A stretch of DNA of 7,108 bases from Bacteroidales bacterium (GTDB taxonomy: Bacteria; Bacteroidota; Bacteroidia; Bacteroidales; UBA7960): NCBI GenBank assembly GCA_007132865.1, contig SLNU01000143.1, positions 1-7,108 of the forward strand. Direction: 5' to 3'. The notes under the pieces are model-generated. The model was not told the origin of the DNA, made no database searches, and worked only from the letters and a program-made list of their open reading frames with translations. Position numbers and translations under genes: made by a program. Every line of letters begins with the position of its first letter. Within the stretch, counting starts at the first letter, position 1. This document shows positions 1 to 5,506 of this stretch, one piece after another.

Positions 1-543
1 ATACCTTTGTTTGTCGGATGGTTCAGCAGCCCTTTGGATATAGGGAGGCAGCGGAGTCTGACCAGCCATCCCCAACACCTCCCCGAACGTAACCCCGGGC
101 GGATTCCAGGAAAAATGCACCTCATAGGCATCCCCGCGCTGCTCGCCGAGGCTGGCCTCCAGGCTCAGGCCCATCCGACGAAAAACCAAAGGACCCCTTT
201 TCCATTTTTTTGCATTCCCGACCAGGCATTCCCAGGTGACCGGCGAGGGCAGTCCGAGGGCCAGTTGCACATCTTTTTCCGGAGACAGTGGCCGCAGGCA
301 AAACACTTCGATGTGTGCCCCGCTCTCCTTTTTAAAAGCAAGGCGGGCCTGCACCACCCGGGTGTTGTTCAGGACCATCAGGCTTTCGGGATCCAGCCAA
401 TCGGCCATGTTCGCGAAACTCGCTTCAGTCGCTGCCCCGTCCCGGTACACCAGCAAACGGGACTGGTCCCTTTCCTCCAATGGATATGGGGCAATGCGGT
501 CTGCAGGGAGTTCATACTGAAAGTCTCTGACAGACAATTCCAT
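1..543 (-). CDS. queA: S-adenosylmethionine:tRNA ribosyltransferase-isomerase (QueA), N-terminal part, cut by left edge
   Basis: QueA transfers and isomerises the ribosyl moiety of S-adenosylmethionine onto 7-aminomethyl-7-deazaguanine in tRNA, giving epoxyqueuosine, the next-to-last step of queuosine synthesis in the cytoplasm. The frame is open for 181 codons to the window edge, so the C-terminal half is missing. Visible family features are the N-terminal DF-Y-LP--RIA-YPLEERDQSRLL block (residues 7-31), NNTRVVQARL (59-68), a CLVGNAKKWKRG stretch (106-117) and GQTPLPPYIQR (161-171), the classic QueA PLPPYI motif. From memory, the KKW segment fits the roughly 400-residue Bacteroidota variant rather than the shorter E. 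coli type. I chose the ATG at 543 because relatives start a few residues before the ELS-DF block. An in-frame ATG at 567 would add eight residues (MQQTLTSV), and neither has a clear ribosome binding site. It follows the acyl-CoA ligase gene by 52 bases on the same strand and may be its downstream operon partner. Confidence 0.9.
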   Translation of the reverse strand, partial: MELSVRDFQYELPADRIAPYPLEERDQSRLLVYRDGAATEASFANMADWLDPESLMVLNNTRVVQARLAFKKESGAHIEVFCLRPLSPEKDVQLALGLPSPVTWECLVGNAKKWKRGPLVFRRMGLSLEASLGEQRGDAYEVHFSWNPPGVTFGEVLGMAGQTPLPPYIQRAAEPSDKQRY

Positions 544-595
544 AACAGATGTCAAGGTTTGCTGCATGGCAAAGGTTCTGCTTGTAGATTTATAT

Positions 596-2542
596 TTATT
601 CCAGTCCGGCAATCATGGCCTTGTTCCTGGGGTTGAAGAAGTCTTTTCCTTCCGGAATGAACAGGTAATCCAGGCTTTCCTGGTAATGTTCTGTGATGGC
701 CGGCCGGACAATCTTCATCGTGGAGTTCATCAGGCGGTTCTGCTCTGAGAATCCTTCGGTAAGGAACAGGGCTCCGGCAGGCAACCACCTGGGAGGAAAC
801 ATGCCCTGAAAATCACCCCCGGGCATAAAACGGTTGATTTCCTTGACCAACTTGCCGATGGCTGCATCCTGTCCCATCGCGCTACCCGGGTCCAATTGGC
901 TCTTCCTTAGGAATTCACGCAGGGCGGATCGGTTGACCACCACCAATGCGACCGTATAGGGACTCTGATTGTTGTACAGCATCACCTGGTCGAAGAATTC
1001 CGATTTTTCCACAATGGCCTCTTCGATCCCTTCCGGACTGTATTTCTCTCCGTCCCCGCCTATCAGCAGGCTCTTCGACCGTCCCAGTACATACAGGTAG
1101 CCGTCCGCGTCCAGGTAACCCAGATCGCCGGTGTAGAGCCAGCCCCCGCGAATGGCTTCACTGGTGGCGCGCTCATTGTCCCAATACCCGGCCATGACAT
1201 TCCCGCCGCGAACAACAATCTCCCCCTGCCGCCCGATGGGCAACTCAGTTCCGTCATCGTCACAGATCTTCAGGTCAAGCATGGGCACTACCTTTCCGGA
1301 GGAACCCAGCTTGTGAAAGTCCGGCGTGTTGGAAGAGATCACCGGGGCGGCCTCGGTCAGTCCGTATCCCTGGTACATAGGCATTCCGATGGCATAAAAG
1401 AACCGCTGCAGTTCCAGGTCAAGCAAGGCGCCACCGCCAACAAAAAACCGCAGGCGCCCCCCGAACCCGGCCCGGATCTTTTTGAACAGAATAAGATCAA
1501 ACAATGCGTACAGGGGTTTCAGGATTTTGCGAAAACCCTGTCCCTTGTTGTATCCCTCCCGGTTATAAGCGTATGCAGTCTGGAGTCCGGCACGGAAAAG
1601 GGCCCAGGCGACTTTGCCTTTTTCGCGGACGCCCTTTTCTATGTTGTTGCGAAAATTTTTGGCCAGGGCAGGCACACTGAGCAGAAAGTAAGGCCTTACC
1701 TCCCGGATGCATACGGGGATGTTCTTTACCGTCTCGTTCAGTGTTTTGCCCGTCTTCAGGGATGCCAGGCTGGCCCCGTTGTATATCAGGGCATAAATTC
1801 CCACGGTATGCGCAAAGGAATGGTCCCACGGCAAAATATGCAGGGAGGTGTAATAGGGCGGCACCTCGAAAATGGCAGACCCCTGCGCCATATTGGTCAG
1901 ATAATTCCGGTGTGTCAGGATGATGCCCTTGGGGTCGGCCGTGGTACCCGAAGTATAGCATATATTGGCATAATCATCGGGTTTCAGGCTTTCCTTTACT
2001 GTTTCCAGCACGCCGGAATTCCTCCCCAGTGCGTCCTTGCCTGCTTCTAAAAGCGTCTCTATGCCGATTAGCCGGGGACGAATCCCCTCTTGCAGCTCCT
2101 CCATTGGCTTGCGCCCATTTTCTCCCGGCTGGTCAAACAGCAGGATAAACCCCAGGTCAGGCAGGTCATTCGCCAGCGCCAGCACCTTGTGCTGGTGGTT
2201 CCCGGAAACCATGATGCCCCGGCAACCAGAGTGGGCCAGCCGGAACATCAGGTCGGCAGGCTCCTCAATCTTTACCGACAAAGGCACACTGACGCCGCCA
2301 CAGAACAGAACGGCCAGCTCCCCAACGACCCAGTCATTGCGCCCTTCCGAGATCAGGGCTACCCGGTCGCCCTTCTCCAGGCCAATGTCAATAAAGCCCG
2401 CACCCAGTGCCACCACCCTTTCATAGACTTCCCTGTAAGAGCTCCCCCTATACTCCGACTGGCGCTTCTCCCAGAGCAACACATTGTCTGGATATTTCTT
2501 CACACTCTCTTCAAACAAATGGGGCAGGCTTTGATGGTCCAT
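596..2542 (-). CDS. AMP-forming long-chain fatty acid-CoA ligase
   Basis: This 648-residue member of the ANL adenylating superfamily is expected to activate a fatty acid with ATP to an acyl-AMP and then form acyl-CoA with release of AMP and pyrophosphate. All core motifs are present: the phosphate loop YTSGTTADPKG (196-206), LPWDHSFAH (237-245), GYGLTEAAP (392-400), the ribose-binding YTGDLG (470-475), the hinge region GRSKSLLIGGDGEKYSPEG (487-505), and the C-terminal lysine Lys610 in NSTMKIVR, the usual acyl-adenylation lysine. The length is normal for bacterial long-chain ligases, and about 30 residues follow the lysine motif. No signal peptide or membrane span is seen, so it is probably cytosolic or peripheral at the membrane. 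Chain-length preference cannot be read from sequence. The ATG at 2542 has an AT-rich leader without Shine-Dalgarno, common in Bacteroidota. It is divergent from the SulP gene and upstream of queA. A beta-oxidation role and recycling of fatty acids into lipids are both possible. Confidence 0.9.
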   Translation of the reverse strand: MDHQSLPHLFEESVKKYPDNVLLWEKRQSEYRGSSYREVYERVVALGAGFIDIGLEKGDRVALISEGRNDWVVGELAVLFCGGVSVPLSVKIEEPADLMFRLAHSGCRGIMVSGNHQHKVLALANDLPDLGFILLFDQPGENGRKPMEELQEGIRPRLIGIETLLEAGKDALGRNSGVLETVKESLKPDDYANICYTSGTTADPKGIILTHRNYLTNMAQGSAIFEVPPYYTSLHILPWDHSFAHTVGIYALIYNGASLASLKTGKTLNETVKNIPVCIREVRPYFLLSVPALAKNFRNNIEKGVREKGKVAWALFRAGLQTAYAYNREGYNKGQGFRKILKPLYALFDLILFKKIRAGFGGRLRFFVGGGALLDLELQRFFYAIGMPMYQGYGLTEAAPVISSNTPDFHKLGSSGKVVPMLDLKICDDDGTELPIGRQGEIVVRGGNVMAGYWDNERATSEAIRGGWLYTGDLGYLDADGYLYVLGRSKSLLIGGDGEKYSPEGIEEAIVEKSEFFDQVMLYNNQSPYTVALVVVNRSALREFLRKSQLDPGSAMGQDAAIGKLVKEINRFMPGGDFQGMFPPRWLPAGALFLTEGFSEQNRLMNSTMKIVRPAITEHYQESLDYLFIPEGKDFFNPRNKAMIAGLE

Positions 2543-2553
2543 TATATTGGTTT

Positions 2554-2585
2554 ATTGAAAATTCGCGACAAATAAACTAATTTTG
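2554..2585 (+). promoter_or_regulatory. Candidate Bacteroides-type promoter for the SulP transporter
   Basis: TAATTTTG at 2578-2585 matches the Bacteroidota -7 consensus TAnnTTTG exactly. An ATTG at 2554-2557, one base off the -33 consensus TTTG, lies 20 bases upstream, within the expected 19-21. Transcription would begin near 2591, leaving a leader of about 30 bases, pyrimidine-rich and without Shine-Dalgarno, before the ATG at 2621. The element overlaps the candidate ligase promoter on the other strand. Confidence 0.6.
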
Positions 2586-2599
2586 CATGGGTTTTCCAA
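2569..2599 (-). promoter_or_regulatory. Candidate Bacteroides-type promoter for the acyl-CoA ligase
   Basis: On the minus strand a TTGG (2599-2596) lies 19 bases before TTTATTTG (2576-2569), which differs from the Bacteroidota -7 consensus TAnnTTTG at one fixed position. The implied start of transcription would be roughly 20 bases before the ligase ATG at 2542. The match is imperfect and the region is AT-rich, so chance agreement is possible. Confidence 0.4.
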
Positions 2600-2620
2600 C
2601 ACTTATTTTTTTCCGCGCCG

Positions 2621-4273
2621 ATGTTCAATCCAGTACTCTTTTCCCTTCTTGGCCGGTATACACGTAAAACTTTCCTGTCTGACCTGGTATCGGGTGCCAT
2701 AGTGGGCATTGTGGCCCTCCCCCTGGCAATCGCCTTTGCCATTGCATCGGGGGTGCCGCCGGAAGTCGGACTGATCACAGCTGTTGTCGCGGGATTCCTG
2801 ATCTCATTCTTCGGAGGCAGCCGGGTACAGATCGGGGGCCCCTCCGGAGCATTCATCATCGTCATTGCCGGGGTTTCTGCCCAATTCGGGATGGAGGGAG
2901 TGGTTGTCGTATCGGTTATGGCAGGGATCATGCTGGTGGGCATGGGTCTGCTGAAAGCAGGCAGCATCATTCAGTTCACCCCCTATCCTATTGTAGTAGG
3001 TTTTACCAGTGGTATGGCACTCATCATTTTTTCCACCCAGATGAAGGAGTTCTTCGGACTGCCCGAAGGGGACATCCCCGCAGACCTGCTGCCCAAGTGG
3101 ATCTATTATATCCGGCATATACACCTGGCCAACTGGAATGCGGTGGGAATCGGACTAATTACTGTCCTGATCACGGTATACTGGTCAAGGGTCACCAGGC
3201 GCATTCCGGGCTCCCTGGTTGCCCTGGTACTGACCACCCTGGCGGTGCAGGCCTTACGGCTTCCCGTCGCCACCATCGGAAGCACCTTCGGGGAGTTTGG
3301 GGCGAGCCTGAGGGTGCCGGATCTGCCCGGGCTAAACTTTGAACTGATAAAGCAGTTGCTGGTACCAGCCTTCACAATCGCCATGCTGGGCTCACTGGAA
3401 TCCCTGCTGTCAGCCATTGTCGCCGACGGGGCCACCGGGTTTCGCCATCGTCCGAATACCGAACTGATTTCGCAGGGCATCGCCAACATCGTTTCTCCCC
3501 TCACCGGAGGGATGGCCGCTTCCGGTGCCCTGGCCAAGACCATGACCAATGTACGCAACGGTGGGAAAACGCCTGTAGCCGGACTCATTCATGCACTTGT
3601 ACTGTCAGGCTTCCTGGTCTTCATGGGTCGGCTGGCCATGATGATCCCCCTGGCATCGCTGGCCGGGATCCTGGTGATTGTTTCCTACAACATGAGCGAG
3701 TGGCGGTCTTTTAAAAGCATACTAAAGAGTTCAAAAAGCGAGCTTTCCGTGCTGCTTACCACCTTTTTGCTGACTGTTTTTGTCGGATTGGACATTGCCA
3801 TCCCGTTTGGCATCATCCTGGCCCTGGTGCTGTTCGTCAGGCGAGTGATGGAAACCACCGATATAGAAGTATTGAAGCACGAAGTGGAAAATGAACGCTC
3901 CCACCTGAGCGAGGACACGGAAACACTGGATATCCCCAAGGGGGTGGAGGTGTTCCAGATCAAGGGTCCCTTTTTCTTTGGAATCGCAAACAAGTTTGAG
4001 GAGGCAGAGAAAGAGATCCACGAGATCCCTAAGGTCAGGATCATCCGAATGCGCCGGGTACCATTCATCGACTCCACGGGAATCCGCAACCTGCGCAGCT
4101 TTGTCAACCGCTCAAAAAAACACCGTACCCAAACCGTGCTTTCGGGGGTTACGGACAAAACCATGGAAGCCTTGAAAAAGGATGGTTTCTATGAGGAACT
4201 CGGACCCGAGAACTTTTGCAGCACCATCGAATGTGCCCTGATTCGGGCCAAAAAGATTCTGGGTAATCCCTGA
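2621..4273 (+). CDS. SulP (SLC26-type) anion permease with C-terminal STAS domain
   Basis: This 550-residue inner-membrane protein belongs to the SulP family, whose members carry sulfate, bicarbonate or C4-dicarboxylates. A short cytosolic N-terminus is followed by a hydrophobic transport domain (about residues 20-410), in which roughly a dozen membrane segments can be picked out; the family fold has 14. The early block DLVSGAIVGIVALPLAIAFA with GVPPEVGL (21-51) and GGSRVQIGGPSGAF (65-78) is a SulP hallmark. GSLESLLSAIVADG (257-270) and GGMAASGALAKTMTNVRNGG (296-315) form the central substrate-site region, with Glu260 at the conserved acidic position. A charged linker (411-437) leads to the STAS domain (about 438-545), with GPFFFGIANKFEEA (449-462) and FIDSTGIRNL (482-491). 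The sequence resembles E. coli DauA (YchM) and BicA in general pattern, so substrate is undecided among dicarboxylate, bicarbonate and sulfate. No sulfate-assimilation or carbonic anhydrase gene is nearby to help. The ATG at 2621 places the promoter match at a sensible distance. Confidence 0.93.
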   Translation: MFNPVLFSLLGRYTRKTFLSDLVSGAIVGIVALPLAIAFAIASGVPPEVGLITAVVAGFLISFFGGSRVQIGGPSGAFIIVIAGVSAQFGMEGVVVVSVMAGIMLVGMGLLKAGSIIQFTPYPIVVGFTSGMALIIFSTQMKEFFGLPEGDIPADLLPKWIYYIRHIHLANWNAVGIGLITVLITVYWSRVTRRIPGSLVALVLTTLAVQALRLPVATIGSTFGEFGASLRVPDLPGLNFELIKQLLVPAFTIAMLGSLESLLSAIVADGATGFRHRPNTELISQGIANIVSPLTGGMAASGALAKTMTNVRNGGKTPVAGLIHALVLSGFLVFMGRLAMMIPLASLAGILVIVSYNMSEWRSFKSILKSSKSELSVLLTTFLLTVFVGLDIAIPFGIILALVLFVRRVMETTDIEVLKHEVENERSHLSEDTETLDIPKGVEVFQIKGPFFFGIANKFEEAEKEIHEIPKVRIIRMRRVPFIDSTGIRNLRSFVNRSKKHRTQTVLSGVTDKTMEALKKDGFYEELGPENFCSTIECALIRAKKILGNP

Positions 4274-4275
4274 CG

Positions 4276-4400
4276 CCCGGGAATCATCCCTGTCATACCC
4301 ATGATCACATTTGCCTCCCCCGGGAATCTGTTCCCTCCCCCGGGATCACACCTGGCTCCCCGGAAATCGGCCTTGTCTCCCCCTGATCACGCTTGTCTCC
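4276..4400. repeat. Degenerate tandem repeat, six 20-22-base units, filling the convergent spacer
   Basis: The spacer between the SulP stop (4273) and the stop of the minus-strand PLP enzyme gene (4406-4408) divides into units at 4276-4297, 4298-4318, 4319-4338, 4339-4359, 4360-4380 and 4381-4400, of 22, 21, 20, 21, 21 and 20 bases. Read on the minus strand, most units start GGAG and end in a GGG-like block, with an approximate consensus GGAGaCAaGtGTGATcCCGG plus a final G. GTGATC occurs exactly in three units, and CCCGGG, on either strand, in three. A decayed partial copy (4401-4410) contains the TGA stop of the PLP enzyme gene. The unit at 4319-4338 contains a 5-bp stem, GGGAA-TCTG-TTCCC (4322-4335), but no T-run follows on either strand, so I do not call a terminator. 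Most units are not self-complementary, which argues against a classic REP/BIME element. Confidence 0.8.
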
Positions 4401-4405
4401 CTGTC

Positions 4406-5491
4406 TCAGGTGCCGGCCCTTACCACATATGTTTCCCGCAGAAGGTCCGCCGCCAGGCAGGAATGCACCGGGACAATGCCCAGCAGGTCGCCGGGCCGAA
4501 GGTCTTTGACCATTTCCCGGGGCATACGGATAATGCCATGTTCCTGCGACAGGCGATCCACGAACAGATCCTGTCCCGGCCACAGGATACGGCCTTGCGC
4601 ATCATAAAACACCACCCGTCCGAAATGTGGCTTTCCGCCCTGGCCCATCCCCTGCTCCTTTGACAGGTGCACGGCGCCGGCATAGACCACCACCTCCTCC
4701 CGTTCCGGGTGAAGGGCGACCACCGGGGCAGCGACCGTTACCGCCAGCTCATCGCGTGTGCAAACGCCCAGGTCCAACTGCATGGTATCGAAATACACAA
4801 AATTTCCCGGGCGAAGTTCATCCAGGTTCGCAAGATCATCCGACAGCCAGCAACTGGGGGTATCTCCCCAGGAGAGGATCAGTCCGGGATGGTCTTTCGA
4901 AAAGCTGTCTTTGAGCCTAAGCAATGCCTGCCTGCCCGATGAAAACACTTCCAGCAGCTCTTGTCTGGTGTCTGACTGGTATGTATGCCCGGCATGGGCA
5001 ATAAAACCGCGGATGCGCAAATGCGCATCCTCGGCCAGGCTTTCCAGGGCCAGCCTGATTTCTTCCGGCCTGCCTGGATCGAAGCCTGTACGATGGGAAC
5101 CCACATCAATCTTCAGGTATACATCTGCTGGTGTACTCATTCTCCCGGGAAGCATGGCGGCCGCCTCCTGACAAGAAACAACCAGTCCCAGGTCAGACAT
5201 CCCGGCCAGGCGGTTGATCTCCTCCATTTCCCGGAAGTTAACCGGGAAAGCAATCATGATGTCCCTCCAGCCATCAGCGGCAAAAAAACGGGCCATGGAG
5301 ACGGAGGATACCGCAATGGCATCCACGCCCTCCTCCCGGAACCAGCGACCGGTTTCAAGGGATTGATGGGTTTTAAAATGGGGACGCAGCCGGGCGCCAA
5401 AATCCCTGGCCTTATCCAGCATCTTGCGGATATTGGCACGGCAGCGGACTTCATCCACCACCAGCAAAGGCTGAGTGATTTGTTCCATCAT
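4406..5491 (-). CDS. PLP-dependent fold-III enzyme of the D-serine dehydratase / D-threonine aldolase family
   Basis: This 361-residue protein has the alanine-racemase-like barrel at the N-terminus and the metal-binding C-terminal domain of the D-serine dehydratase (DSD1) / D-threonine aldolase family. Lys40 in RPHFKTHQ (36-43) is the expected Schiff-base lysine for pyridoxal phosphate. Other family blocks are LKIDVGSHRTGF (126-137), GFIAHAGHTYQ (162-172), SWGDTPSCW (207-215), RPGNFVYFDTMQ (227-238) and SQEHGII (315-321). The C-terminal metal motif is His343-Ser-Cys345. From family knowledge, H-x-C is the zinc pair of eukaryotic D-serine dehydratase and of D-threo-3-hydroxyaspartate dehydratase, while D-threonine aldolases typically carry H-x-D. 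This favours a dehydratase releasing ammonia, but substrate is not proven. The start is one of two tandem ATGs (5491 or 5488); a G-rich GGGG directly abuts them. It lies 15 bases downstream of the formiminotransferase-cyclodeaminase gene, so co-transcription and translational coupling are likely. No signal peptide is seen; the protein is probably cytosolic. Confidence 0.88.
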   Translation of the reverse strand: MMEQITQPLLVVDEVRCRANIRKMLDKARDFGARLRPHFKTHQSLETGRWFREEGVDAIAVSSVSMARFFAADGWRDIMIAFPVNFREMEEINRLAGMSDLGLVVSCQEAAAMLPGRMSTPADVYLKIDVGSHRTGFDPGRPEEIRLALESLAEDAHLRIRGFIAHAGHTYQSDTRQELLEVFSSGRQALLRLKDSFSKDHPGLILSWGDTPSCWLSDDLANLDELRPGNFVYFDTMQLDLGVCTRDELAVTVAAPVVALHPEREEVVVYAGAVHLSKEQGMGQGGKPHFGRVVFYDAQGRILWPGQDLFVDRLSQEHGIIRMPREMVKDLRPGDLLGIVPVHSCLAADLLRETYVVRAGT

Positions 5492-5506
5492 CCCCGGAAG
5501 CAGTGT

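Noticed and set aside
7..636. 209-codon plus-strand open frame at the left edge
   Set aside because: It lies antisense to queA, whose minus-strand frame runs unbroken to position 1 and carries clear QueA motifs. The plus-strand translation shows no recognisable domain.
1313..2050. 245-codon plus-strand open frame
   Set aside because: It is fully antisense to the acyl-CoA ligase, in a GC-rich coding region where long chance frames are common, and its product resembles no family I know.
2542..2970. 142-codon minus-strand open frame beginning within the SulP gene
   Set aside because: It is antisense to the SulP N-terminal region, rich in Pro/Thr/Met from reading hydrophobic codons backwards, and the SulP frame is unambiguous.
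4322..4335. GGGAA-TCTG-TTCCC hairpin as a bidirectional terminator
   Set aside because: The stem has only five base pairs, and no run of T follows on either strand. It is better explained as part of the repeat array.
4276..4400. CRISPR array
   Set aside because: Units are contiguous, degenerate and about 21 bases long, with no unique spacers between conserved repeats and no cas genes nearby.
4301..4663. Open frames on both strands across the convergent spacer (also 4305-4583 minus, 4311-4607 plus)
   Set aside because: Their apparent heptad-like protein repeats come from translating the 21-base DNA repeat, and the remainder is a shadow of the PLP enzyme gene.
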